Of a stretch of DNA of 39,392 bases, positions 31,378 to 39,239 are shown piece by piece. Numbering within the stretch: the first letter of the stretch is position 1; the number at the start of each line of letters is the position of its first letter. The notes beneath the pieces were generated by a model that worked only from the letters and a program-made list of their open reading frames with translations, had not been told where the DNA came from and made no database searches. Source of the stretch: Polyangiaceae bacterium (GTDB lineage: Bacteria; Myxococcota_A; Polyangia; Polyangiales; Polyangiaceae); NCBI GenBank assembly GCA_029266615.1, contig JAQSWN010000066.1, positions 1 through 39,392 of the forward strand, given 5' to 3'. The position numbers were made by a program, and so were the translations under genes.

Positions 31378-32063
31378 GGCTCTTCCGCGCGCCCCCTGAC
31401 GAACGCGGCGATGCGGTCGCGCAGCGTGCGCGCTTCGTCGCCCGCGCCGCGCGCTTCGAGCGCGGAAAGCGTTTCGAGCAAGTCTTGCGCTTCACGCGAC
31501 GCGCGCGAGAGCAGCCCTCCGAGCTCTGGATCTACGCTCAGCTCCTCGCGGAGCGTGAGCGTCAGCGCGGAGAGCGCCTCTCGTTGCGCGCGGCCGCGGT
31601 CCGCGGCGCGAGACACCTCGCTCGCGACCGCGCGCGCCGCGTCCGCCAAAGGCCCGAGCGCGAGCACCAGCCGCTCCCGCTCGCGTTCCAGCTCCGCGAC
31701 GCGCGCGGCGTGCTCGTCCAACACGTCGGCGCTTCGCCCCAGCGCGCTCCGCACCTCTTCGGTCATGGACAGCAACGCCTTGCCCGCCACCTCACCGAGG
31801 CGCGCGCCTTCGAGGGCGGCGTTGAGAGTGGAGAGCCGGCCGCGCTCGAGGGTGTCGCGCAGCTCTTGCACGCTGGCCCGCAAGTCGCGGCCGCGCAGCG
31901 CCAGCCGCTCCCCGCCCTCCAAGAGTCCCTCGATCTCCCTCGCCTGACGGCCCGCCTGCAGCTCCGCGAGACCGCTCGCTTGCTCGGCCTCACCCGAAGC
32001 TTTCATCGCCAACGCCAGGCTCTCTGCCAGCCGTTGCCGCTCTTCTGCGGAGATCTCGCTCAT
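31374..32063 (-). CDS. Soluble chemoreceptor-like (MCP signalling hairpin) protein
   Basis: The 229-aa product is entirely helical with no membrane segment and no sensor domain. The receptor signalling tip is recognisable at 78-105: STLNAALEGARLGEVAGKAL then TEEVRSAL, aligning with the canonical LNAAIEAARAGE...ADEVR. Flanking arms are Ala/Glu/Arg-rich coiled coils (about 30-77 and 110-175). It looks like a minimal cytoplasmic receptor stub that could assemble with the CheW-like protein and kinase. Canonical Gln/Glu methylation sites are not obvious and no CheR/CheB is nearby. It is joined by ATGA overlaps on both sides. Confidence 0.82.
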   Translation of the reverse strand: MSEISAEERQRLAESLALAMKASGEAEQASGLAELQAGRQAREIEGLLEGGERLALRGRDLRASVQELRDTLERGRLSTLNAALEGARLGEVAGKALLSMTEEVRSALGRSADVLDEHAARVAELERERERLVLALGPLADAARAVASEVSRAADRGRAQREALSALTLTLREELSVDPELGGLLSRASREAQDLLETLSALEARGAGDEARTLRDRIAAFVRGRAEEP

Positions 32064-32455
32064 GCTTCAGCCTCCTGCTCGGAGCCGCCGCGCCTTACGG
32101 ACACGCGCACCAGCTCTGCAACGTCCAACGCAGCCGCGCGTTGTCCATGAAATGACACTCCGCTGCCGTCCGCCTCGAAGAAGCCGACCGCCTCCGGGTC
32201 CGCGCCGATCAAACCCACGAGCTCTCCGCCCACTTCACAGACCGTGAGCGCGAATCCGCGCGGCCCGACCGCGAGGATGGCCAGCACTTGCCCCTCGACG
32301 AGCGCCATCGTGAGCCCAGTGCCGGCCACGTCCGACAACACCGGCAGCGGCACGAAGCGCCGCACGGAGTGCGCGGACAGAAAACGTAAGTCGCCGTTCA
32401 ATCGGACCACGACCCCCGCGCGGTTCAACGGTAGGGCCGGGCTTTGCGTCACCAT
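32060..32455 (-). CDS. CheW-like coupling protein
   Basis: The 131-aa product shows the CheW fold pattern: two five-stranded lobes with RFLSAHSVRRFVPLPVLSDV, TMALVEGQVLAILAVGP, FALTVCEVGGELVGLIG and the C-terminal VAELVRVSV. It is diverged and lacks some of the usual Gly pairs. CheW links receptors to CheA. It is eight bases downstream of the receiver-DUF4388 gene and overlaps the receptor-like gene by ATGA. Confidence 0.75.
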   Translation of the reverse strand: MVTQSPALPLNRAGVVVRLNGDLRFLSAHSVRRFVPLPVLSDVAGTGLTMALVEGQVLAILAVGPRGFALTVCEVGGELVGLIGADPEAVGFFEADGSGVSFHGQRAAALDVAELVRVSVRRGGSEQEAEA

Positions 32456-32463
32456 GACGGCCG

Positions 32464-33867
32464 TTACGCGGCGGCTTTGCGCCGCACCAGACGCGAATTC
32501 AGAAACTGATACAGAATCTTACAGAGCTCGAAGGAGCTGATGTTCATCGCGTCCACGATCTCGCGGATCGTCCGTTCGCCGTCGATCGCCTCCAGCACGT
32601 GCCGCTCTTGGCGCGTCAGGTTCGCTTCTTCGCCCAGCCGCTCGATCGCGACCGTGTCTTGGTAGAGCACCTCGTCGAAGTCGAAGCTTCCCTCGATCAA
32701 GCGCCACTCGTCCACCCGCCGGAAGCCCTCCATGACGAGCGCGCCCGTTTCCATGCCGAGCGCGGCCTTGGTGGCGGCGGGGTTCTCTGCGTGGACCGTG
32801 AACGCGAAGCGCCCCGCGGACCAACGCACGACCTCGTACAGGAGCTCGGAAGTTTGGCGCGATAGGGCTCGCTTGACCTGATCTTCCGTCACCATGCCGA
32901 GCTGCACGAGCAGCTCTCCCAAGAGTCGCTTGTTGCCGGAGCGGTGGTCGAGCACGTTAGTCAGCTCTTCGCGAGTGACCGCGCCGATTTCGACCAAGTA
33001 CCGGCCCAGCAAGAACTCGCCGCGCATCCCGCGTGAGCTCGCGAAATCCACGCGGCCCTTCTGGATGTGAAGGGTCACCTCGCTGTGCTTCGTGAACATG
33101 CTGAGCGCGCCGGACTGGCGCTGCAGGTCGAGCAGCTGGAGAACTTCCGCGATCGATACGACGGAGATGTCCCCCGCCAGCACCTCGCGCGTCTTGTCTC
33201 CGAAGCTGAGCGCGCGGAGCAGCGTGCCCATGGCTCCCATACTCTCCGGCGTGATGGCGCGCTTCACCGCGTCGCCGACCGCGTCCGCAATGTCGGCGAG
33301 CTCCGGCGCCTTGAGCAGCTCCGGTGTGATCAGCCGCGACAGCGCGGAGCCGAACTCGTCCGCCGCCTGGGCGCGACGGAGCCCGGGGTCTTCGCTGAAG
33401 CTCGTGCGGCTCGGGCGCAGGCTCTCCATCGAGCCCGACTCGTTCTCCTCGAACGGCATCGACTCCGCGTCCGGCACGGGGCGGCCGCGCCCTTCGCCGT
33501 GCTTCTTGAGCGCACCCTCGACGACGGCGACCAAGCCGCGCGCGTCGAACGGCTTGGTGATCGCGTCGATCGCGCCCGTCTGCTGCACGAACTGCCCGCG
33601 GATCTTGTCGCCCTTGGCGCTCATCAAGACCACCGGCAAGTTCTTCAGCTCCTCTTTGGCGCGGAGCTCGCGGCAGAACTGGTAGCCGTTCATCCGCGGC
33701 ATCACGAAGTCCAGCAGCACCAGGTCCACCTTTTGGTGCACCAGAAGCTCCAGCGCCTCTTGGCCGTCCTGCGCCGGCACGGCGAAAAACGCGCTCGCCT
33801 CCAAGATGGAGCACACGACCTTGCGGATCGTGGGGCTGTCGTCGACCACCAGGATTCGTGCGCTCAT
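32464..33867 (-). CDS. Response regulator with DUF4388 (PATAN) domain
   Basis: The 467-aa product starts with a receiver domain (1-118; ILVVDDSPTIRK, phosphoacceptor Asp53 in LLDFVMP, Lys105 in ITKPFD), then a linker, a region rich in helices (165-225), and a DUF4388/PATAN domain (about 229-360) with GDISVVSIAEVLQLLDLQRQ, SGALSMF and GRYLVEIGAV; the tail is a winged-helix-like segment (RQERHVLEAIDGERTIREIV). PATAN domains bind other signalling proteins in cyanobacterial and myxobacterial motility systems. It is the likely output of the operon's kinase. First gene of the operon, ATG at 33865-33867. Confidence 0.9.
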   Translation of the reverse strand: MSARILVVDDSPTIRKVVCSILEASAFFAVPAQDGQEALELLVHQKVDLVLLDFVMPRMNGYQFCRELRAKEELKNLPVVLMSAKGDKIRGQFVQQTGAIDAITKPFDARGLVAVVEGALKKHGEGRGRPVPDAESMPFEENESGSMESLRPSRTSFSEDPGLRRAQAADEFGSALSRLITPELLKAPELADIADAVGDAVKRAITPESMGAMGTLLRALSFGDKTREVLAGDISVVSIAEVLQLLDLQRQSGALSMFTKHSEVTLHIQKGRVDFASSRGMRGEFLLGRYLVEIGAVTREELTNVLDHRSGNKRLLGELLVQLGMVTEDQVKRALSRQTSELLYEVVRWSAGRFAFTVHAENPAATKAALGMETGALVMEGFRRVDEWRLIEGSFDFDEVLYQDTVAIERLGEEANLTRQERHVLEAIDGERTIREIVDAMNISSFELCKILYQFLNSRLVRRKAAA

Positions 33868-34135
33868 CTCGCCAGGGCCTTTAATCGTGCAATCGGCGCG
33901 GCCGCAAGGTCAAGGCCGCCGAGCGCTCGAACGACACGATTGCTCTCACAAAAGACTCAGAGCGTGGCGGCGAGGGCGAGTACGGCGGGCGCAGCAGGGA
34001 GCAAGCTCACGCGAGTAGCGGCCCGAGCGCAACCGCCCGAATGGGTGAGCGGCCCACCCTGCCCTGCTCTGTCCTGCCCCGCGGCGTCGCGCCGCCCGGT
34101 AATTGTCGCGCTGCAGCACACGAGCCTGCAGCGCC
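33868..34135. other. 268-bp spacer upstream of the chemosensory operon
   Basis: It holds the promoter region of the operon (minus strand, near 33870-33950, not placed exactly), a C/T-rich low-complexity tract at about 34055-34080 and the hairpin at 34108-34134. No gene was found. Confidence 0.5.
34108..34134 (-). terminator. Perfect 9-bp hairpin just past the DUF2325-like gene
   Basis: GCGCTGCAG pairs exactly with CTGCAGCGC across a 9-nt loop, beginning one base after the stop codon on the minus strand. There is no T tract, so it may act as a 3'-end stabiliser or a Rho-assisted stop. Confidence 0.45.
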
Positions 34136-34843
34136 TCAGCGCTCGCTCAGCATGCCTTCGAGCTGGGTGAGCGCGCGCTCGAGCGAAGCTCGGCCGCCTT
34201 GCCCGGCGAACGCGGTCGGCACGTGGGCGTCACGCGCGGCCGCGAGCGCGGGCTCGCTGTGCTTGTGCTTCACGGCGCGGTCCAAAATGATGAGCGCGCA
34301 CACGCGTCCTTGGCGGATGCGCTGAGGCAGGTTGCCCAGCGCGTGCACGCCGTCACGCTCGGTGTCGATCCACTCCGTGTGCTCGCCGAAGCCGTCCGGC
34401 ACGGAGTCGCTACGATCGCGCGACAGCGCGCCGATCACGACGAGCTTCTGCGACCCGAACGCCGCGCGCAGCTTCGGAAAGCCCCTCGCCGACGCTTCCA
34501 AGTTCGTCGTCGCGGCGGTCGCCTTGCTCGGCGGCACCTTGGACGTCGCCGCACTAGCGGGCTCCACCTCGGGCGCTTCGTGGAGCAATCGCGCGACGTC
34601 CGGCAGGGCGAGCACGGCGTCCTTCAGCTCTTCCGCCGCGCGGCCCACGGAAATTCCGACCTTCTGCGGCGCCTTCAGCCGGTGCTCGGCCGCGAACTCC
34701 GTGGCGAGCTGGTGCTCGACCGCACGCCGGTAAGAGCTCAGCGCCGCCTCGACGCGCTCGATGCGCACGGCGCCGTCACGCCTCCGCGCGGCGAGGGCCG
34801 CGCGAAGGCTTTCCAGCAATTCGTCGATGGGAGAGTCGGGCAT
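34136..34843 (-). CDS. DUF2325-like protein of unknown function
   Basis: The 235-aa product has an N-terminal helical half (1-105) with many Arg/Glu/Ala, a Ala/Thr/Ser linker, and a C-terminal alpha/beta domain (about 120-230) with KLVVIGALSRDRSDSV, GRVCALIILDRAVKHKH and a final helix SLERALTQLEGML. The second domain resembles DUF2325 in strand order and length, but the usual His/Asp positions are only partly kept, so the match is tentative. It follows aspS by 18 bp and is probably co-transcribed with it. Confidence 0.55.
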   Translation of the reverse strand: MPDSPIDELLESLRAALAARRRDGAVRIERVEAALSSYRRAVEHQLATEFAAEHRLKAPQKVGISVGRAAEELKDAVLALPDVARLLHEAPEVEPASAATSKVPPSKATAATTNLEASARGFPKLRAAFGSQKLVVIGALSRDRSDSVPDGFGEHTEWIDTERDGVHALGNLPQRIRQGRVCALIILDRAVKHKHSEPALAAARDAHVPTAFAGQGGRASLERALTQLEGMLSER

Positions 34844-34861
34844 GTCTCCCGGCTACTTCGC

Positions 34862-36757
34862 TCAGCTCTGCGGCTCGCCGACGGTGCGGATGTGCAGCTC
34901 CGCCAGCTGATTCGGCCCGACCGTGCCCGGCGCGTCACTCATCAGGTCGGTCCCCTTTTGCGTCTTGGGGTACGCGATGACGTCGCGAATGCTCTCGGTC
35001 GCGTTGAGCAGCATCATGATGCGATCCATACCGAGCGCGATGCCGCCGTGCGGGGGCGCGCCGAACTTGAGCGCGTTGAGCAAGAAGCCGAACTTCTCCT
35101 GCGCTTCTTCGTCCTTGATGCCGAGCGCGGCGAAGACCTTCCGCTGCACGTCCGAGTCGTGCAAGCGGATGCTGCCACCGCCGATTTCGAAGCCGTTGAG
35201 CACGATGTCGTAGCGGTAACAGAGCACTTTACCCGGATCCGAGTCGATGAGCGGCACCGAGTCGTCGTGGGGGCGAGTGAAGGCGTGGTGTGCGGCCGCC
35301 CACGTCTTGGTTTCGTCGTCGTACTCGAACAGGGGCGGGTTGACGACCCAGCTGAAGTTCCACTTGCCGCCGTGGCCGACCTCCGGAATCAGCCCCATCT
35401 TCTTCGCGACGATGACGCGCAAGTTCGCGAGCACGGTGTGCACCGAAGAGGTCTTGCCGAACTGGAACAGCAAGAGGTCGTTCTCTTTCGCGCCCACCGT
35501 CTCGTTCACCGCCCTCATGAACTCGGGCGTCGCGCTCTTCGCGAGCGGTGACTGCACCCACGTTCCGTCCGGGCCAACCTTGGCGCGCGCCAAACCGCCG
35601 GCGCCCATGCCCTTGGCCTCTTGCTCCAGCTTCTCTTGATCCGTGCGCGAGAAGTTCGCGCTCGCGGGCACGACCATCGCCTTGACGATCTCGGTCGGCA
35701 AATCACGCCGGTAAGCACCGGATTTGAACTTTGCCGCGATCGGCGCGAAGAACGGCACCCCGCCGCCCTCATGCGCGATGACCACGTCCGTCAAGTCGGT
35801 GTGGGCGAGGTCGAACCGCAGGTCCGGCTTGTCGTTGCCGTACTTGGTCATGGACTCTTCGAAGTCCAAGTGCGGGAAGTGCCCGTCCGGGTACAGATCC
35901 TTCAAGTCGACGTTCAGCGCCGCCTTCCAAATCGCGAAGATGAGGCCTTCCACCAGGTTGAACACGTCCTGCTGGTTGACGAACGACATCTCGATGTCGA
36001 TCTGCGTGAACTCGGGCTGGCGATCGATGCGCAGCGCTTCGTCGCGGAAACAGCGCACGATTTGGAAGTAGCGGTCATAGCCCGCGACCATGAACAGCTG
36101 CTTGAACAGCTGCGGGCTCTCCGCCAAGGCGTAGAACTTTTGCGCGTGCAGGCGTGCGGGGACGAGGAAGTTACGCGCTCCGCCGGGCGTGTACTTCACG
36201 AGAAAGGGCGTCTCGATCTCCATGCAGCCTTGCGACGTGAGGTGGTTGCGCGTCGCCTGGTTCACGTTGTGGCGCATGCGGAGCGCGCGCTGCAGGGGAC
36301 CACGGCGTAGGTCCAAGTAGCGGTACTCGAGCCGCACTTCCTCGCGGGTGTCGCTCTTGTCCTCGATGACGAACGGCGGCGTCTCGGCGCGGTTGAACAC
36401 CGTCGCCTCCAGGACCGTGACCTCGACCTCGCCGGTGGCGATGTTCGCGTTCGCGGCGCTCACCATCTTGTTTTCTTTTTTGCTGAACTGCTCACCGCGG
36501 CTCTTCACCAAGCCGCGGATGCCGATGACCCACTCACCGCGCAAGGAGCCGCCGACCTCGTGCGCCTCCTTGGAAGCGTCCGGATCGAACACGACTTGCG
36601 TGACTCCCTCGCGGTCGCGCAGGTCGATGAAAGCGATCGAGCCGTGGTCGCGTCGATTGGCCACCCAGCCGAAGAGGACGACCTCTTTGCCGATGTCGGA
36701 GGCGCGCAGAGCGCCGCAGCTATGGGTTCGTTTCAGCTCATCAATGAAGCGGGCCAC
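34862..36757 (-). CDS. aspS: Aspartyl-tRNA synthetase, probably non-discriminating
   Basis: The 631-aa product is a full bacterial-type AspRS: an OB-fold with GWVANRRDHGSIAFIDLRD (30-48), class II motif 1 around residues 175-190, the flipping-loop region PGGARNFLVP, motif 2 RCFRDEALRIDRQPEFTQ, NDKPDLRFD, the GAD insertion (about 320-430) and motif 3 GIALGMDRIMMLL. A His (38) sits in RRDHG where Asp-only enzymes have Leu (RRDLG); this His is the known mark of enzymes that also charge tRNA-Asn for GatCAB amidation. The start is GTG with AAGGA eight bases before it. Confidence 0.95.
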   Translation of the reverse strand: MARFIDELKRTHSCGALRASDIGKEVVLFGWVANRRDHGSIAFIDLRDREGVTQVVFDPDASKEAHEVGGSLRGEWVIGIRGLVKSRGEQFSKKENKMVSAANANIATGEVEVTVLEATVFNRAETPPFVIEDKSDTREEVRLEYRYLDLRRGPLQRALRMRHNVNQATRNHLTSQGCMEIETPFLVKYTPGGARNFLVPARLHAQKFYALAESPQLFKQLFMVAGYDRYFQIVRCFRDEALRIDRQPEFTQIDIEMSFVNQQDVFNLVEGLIFAIWKAALNVDLKDLYPDGHFPHLDFEESMTKYGNDKPDLRFDLAHTDLTDVVIAHEGGGVPFFAPIAAKFKSGAYRRDLPTEIVKAMVVPASANFSRTDQEKLEQEAKGMGAGGLARAKVGPDGTWVQSPLAKSATPEFMRAVNETVGAKENDLLLFQFGKTSSVHTVLANLRVIVAKKMGLIPEVGHGGKWNFSWVVNPPLFEYDDETKTWAAAHHAFTRPHDDSVPLIDSDPGKVLCYRYDIVLNGFEIGGGSIRLHDSDVQRKVFAALGIKDEEAQEKFGFLLNALKFGAPPHGGIALGMDRIMMLLNATESIRDVIAYPKTQKGTDLMSDAPGTVGPNQLAELHIRTVGEPQS

Positions 36758-36844
36758 TATGTTTTCCTTGGATTTGGGGGGTCCGGGCGTCGCCGCAACC
36801 CACCGGGGCCGGCTGTTTTAGCACCCGCGCGGCTGGATCCGTCG

Positions 36845-36873
36845 CTTTTAGTCTGCTCCCCGCGCGCGTCCAA
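36845..36873 (-). promoter_or_regulatory. Candidate aspS promoter
   Basis: On the minus strand TTGGAC (36868-36873) and TAAAAG (36845-36850) are 17 bases apart, leaving a leader of about 80 bases to the aspS GTG. Confidence 0.4.
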
Positions 36874-36912
36874 AAACTGGGCCTTTTTCTGCAGTCATGG
36901 GAGCCATGGGCG

Positions 36913-38739
36913 GTGCGCGCTGCCTCGTCACCGACCGCCGTTCCCGCCGAACCCCGCGCTTCTTGGGACGCGATGGCGCACAAGCTCGCGTTCGCGGTGC
37001 CGCTCGTCGTCACGATGTTGCGCACCTCGCCCACCGGGCAATGGCGCGACGACTTGCCGGTCGTGCGCGCGCTCGGGCTCGTGCCGAGCGGCAGCGAAGG
37101 ACTCGTCTCGACCGCCTTGACCCAGCTGCTCGCGCTCCTTCCCATCGGAGGACGCCTGCTGCGCGCCGGCTGGGTGAGCGCGCTCGGCGTAGCCCTGGCG
37201 GGGGCGGTTGCCTACCGGCTCATTGCGCACGCTCTCTCCTCGTCCCTCGCGACCCCTCGACTCACGCCGCCGCTCGCGCTCGCCGCGACCCTCACGGCCG
37301 TGCTGGCGCCGAGCTGGCAACTGGAAGGCACGCTCGCGGGCGGCGTCACGCTCGGCGTCGCGCTGGCGCTCTCGGCAATCTGGGTCGCGATCGCGCCCGA
37401 GCGGCGCTGGTCGATGCTCCTGCTCGGCGCGCTCTTCGGCGCCACCGCGATCGAGTCCCACGCGGCCGCGTTAGCCGTCGGCGTCGCGCTTCTCTCTCGC
37501 GCGCTGCTCGTGCGCCGCTGGCCCAAGCCCCACACCGCGGCCGAGCTCGCGGTCGGCTTCGCGGCTCCTCTCGTGCCGTGGGCGCTCTACCTCATTTTGC
37601 GCCCGCTTTCGCCCCACGTGGAGCTGAATCTGGTGGGCGGAATCGGCACCTCCAGCCTGGTATCGGTCGACGCCGCCGCGGAGCGCACCACGGCTCTCGC
37701 GGCGTGGATCGGCGACGCTGGGGTTCTCTCCTGCGCCCTCGCCGTGTTCGGCCTGGTGCTCGCGGTGCTTCGCAAGTCGGTGCGCGCGCTCGGCGCGCCG
37801 TTCGCGGCGCTGTTCCTCGTGGACCTCGGCTTTCCGGCGAGCAAGGTCGGCATTCTCGCCAGCGACACCCTCGCCCCGGTGCGGCTGCTCTCGCTCATCG
37901 CCATCGCCGCCGCTTCCGCACTCGCCGTGCAAGCGGTCGCCACCTACGTTCGGCGTGCCCGGTTGCCCTTCGCGGAGCCGGCCAGCGCTCTCCTCGTCGT
38001 CTTTCACTTCGCGCTCGCGTTCGTGGCCGCAGAAGACTCTGCCTACGCCGCCGATCGCCGCGAGCAAGTCGCCGCTGATTCATGGACGGACGAAGCCCTC
38101 GCGTCCCTGCCGCCTTCCTCGCTCTTGCTCGTCCGCTCCGAAGCGCTCGCCTACCGTCTCTGGGCCGCGCAAATCGCGCGCGGCGCCCGAACCGATCTGG
38201 TCGTGATCCCGGAGCCGCTGCTCGAGCGAGGCAACGTCGCTCAACTGCTGCTACGTCGAGAAGCCGCATTGGCCCCCCTCGTCCGCGAAATGGCGCTCGC
38301 CGGCCAACCCAGCGAATTCTCTCTCTCTAGCCTCTCGGACGCGCGCCCCCTCTTCGTCGAAATCGACCCCCGTTGGCCCAAGCGCCTCCGCGACCACCTC
38401 GCCCCTCGCGCGTTCTTCCCGCAGTTTTCCCCCCATCCCCTCGGCCGCTCGGACCGCGCCGAATCGCTCAAGGAAGGCGCCCAGGGATGGCAACGCGCTC
38501 TCGCCGTCGCCACTAAGTCCGGCGCGCGCGACGCGGCGACCCTCGCCGTCATGCAAGCCGAGCTCCGTGACCGCGCTCAGCTCCTGGTCGACGCCGGCGA
38601 TCGCGAAGCAGCGGCCGTCGCCGTACAATCGCTGCTCACCATCGACGCGCAAGACCCCGTAGCCGCCGCCCTCACAGCTCGACTCACCGCCGCCGCAGAC
38701 CGCGCCGCCGCGAGCACGCTCTTGCCAGCGCGCCGTTAG
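36913..38739 (+). CDS. Polytopic membrane protein with periplasmic domain
   Basis: The 608-aa product has about ten hydrophobic segments in its first 380 residues (for example SALGVALAGAVAYRLIAHAL and LAATLTAVLAP), with WRDDLPVVRALGLVP near the N-terminus, then a soluble C-terminal domain rich in Ala/Arg/Leu. The overall plan (loop with an Asp pair early, many helices, long C-terminal soluble part) recalls DUF2723/GT-C-type glycosyltransferases, but the key motif is not clear, so no reaction is claimed. Starts at GTG 36913; an ATG at 36973 with GGGACGCG before it is equally possible. The last codons are the first unit of a 30-bp repeat. Confidence 0.72.
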   Translation: MRAASSPTAVPAEPRASWDAMAHKLAFAVPLVVTMLRTSPTGQWRDDLPVVRALGLVPSGSEGLVSTALTQLLALLPIGGRLLRAGWVSALGVALAGAVAYRLIAHALSSSLATPRLTPPLALAATLTAVLAPSWQLEGTLAGGVTLGVALALSAIWVAIAPERRWSMLLLGALFGATAIESHAAALAVGVALLSRALLVRRWPKPHTAAELAVGFAAPLVPWALYLILRPLSPHVELNLVGGIGTSSLVSVDAAAERTTALAAWIGDAGVLSCALAVFGLVLAVLRKSVRALGAPFAALFLVDLGFPASKVGILASDTLAPVRLLSLIAIAAASALAVQAVATYVRRARLPFAEPASALLVVFHFALAFVAAEDSAYAADRREQVAADSWTDEALASLPPSSLLLVRSEALAYRLWAAQIARGARTDLVVIPEPLLERGNVAQLLLRREAALAPLVREMALAGQPSEFSLSSLSDARPLFVEIDPRWPKRLRDHLAPRAFFPQFSPHPLGRSDRAESLKEGAQGWQRALAVATKSGARDAATLAVMQAELRDRAQLLVDAGDREAAAVAVQSLLTIDAQDPVAAALTARLTAAADRAAASTLLPARR

Positions 38740-38820
38740 ACCGTACGCGCCGCTACCACGCGCCGTTAGACCGTACGCGCCGCTACCACGCGCCGTTAGA
38801 CCGTACGCGCCGCTACTACG
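38731..38820 (+). repeat. 30-bp tandem repeat, three copies, containing the stop codon
   Basis: The 30-bp unit starting CGCCGTTAGACCGTACGCGC is present three times without gaps (38731, 38761, 38791; one mismatch in the last). The first copy contains the TAG stop of the preceding gene, and being 30 bp long, every copy has the TAG in the same frame. It is followed by two C tracts (38830-38848). Confidence 0.95.
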
Positions 38821-38878
38821 CGCGCCCTTACCCCCCCCTTACCCCCCTACGTGCGGCAACCTCGCGCGACGCTCGGCA

Positions 38879-39199
38879 TCACGCCGGCAGGACCGCCGTC
38901 ATCATCGGCAGTCGTTCGTAGCTGAAGCCACACTGCGACGTGATCGCGGGGTCCGCTTCCGTGAGCGCCAGCATCTCCGCTTCGTCGCGCACTCGCAGGA
39001 CGCCCAACCCCCACACTCCCTTGGGATCCAGCACCGGCCCGAAGATCACGACTTTGCCCTCGGCCATGTGACCCGACCAATAGGCCGCATGCTCGCCCAT
39101 GAGCGCTCGTTCTTCGTCGGTAATGTCCATGGGAAAGGTGGGACGCGGCCCAATCAGTCGACAAACGAAATACACCTGATTCGCGCTGTTCTCGGTCAT
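38879..39199 (-). CDS. YciI-family (YCII-related) protein
   Basis: The 106-aa product is a small ferredoxin-like fold protein of the YciI family: VYFVCRLIGPRPTF at the start, DEERALMGEHAAYWSGHM (about 28-45), KVVIFGPVLDPKGVWGLGVLRV (49-70) and a tail with DPAI. YciI proteins are poorly understood and are often paired with sigma factors or ArsR-type regulators. The ATG at 39197-39199 is five bases after a TACGGT box buried in a palindrome, so the promoter is likely repressed. It lies downstream of the minisatellite. Confidence 0.85.
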   Translation of the reverse strand: MTENSANQVYFVCRLIGPRPTFPMDITDEERALMGEHAAYWSGHMAEGKVVIFGPVLDPKGVWGLGVLRVRDEAEMLALTEADPAITSQCGFSYERLPMMTAVLPA

Positions 39200-39201
39200 A
39201 G

Positions 39202-39217
39202 GTAACCGTATGGTTAC
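39202..39217 (-). promoter_or_regulatory. Palindromic operator over the yciI-family promoter
   Basis: GTAACC and GGTTAC are perfect inverted arms around GTAT. The TACGGT -10-like box (39205-39210, minus strand) is inside it, five bases from the ATG, so a bound repressor would block the polymerase. The arm sequence is of the type used by ArsR-like repressors (inference). Confidence 0.6.
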
Positions 39218-39239
39218 TCATCGGCTTTTGCCCGTCAAG

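Noticed and set aside
38731..38820. CRISPR-like 30-bp repeats.
   Set aside because: The copies are directly adjacent with no spacers, and the first is coding.
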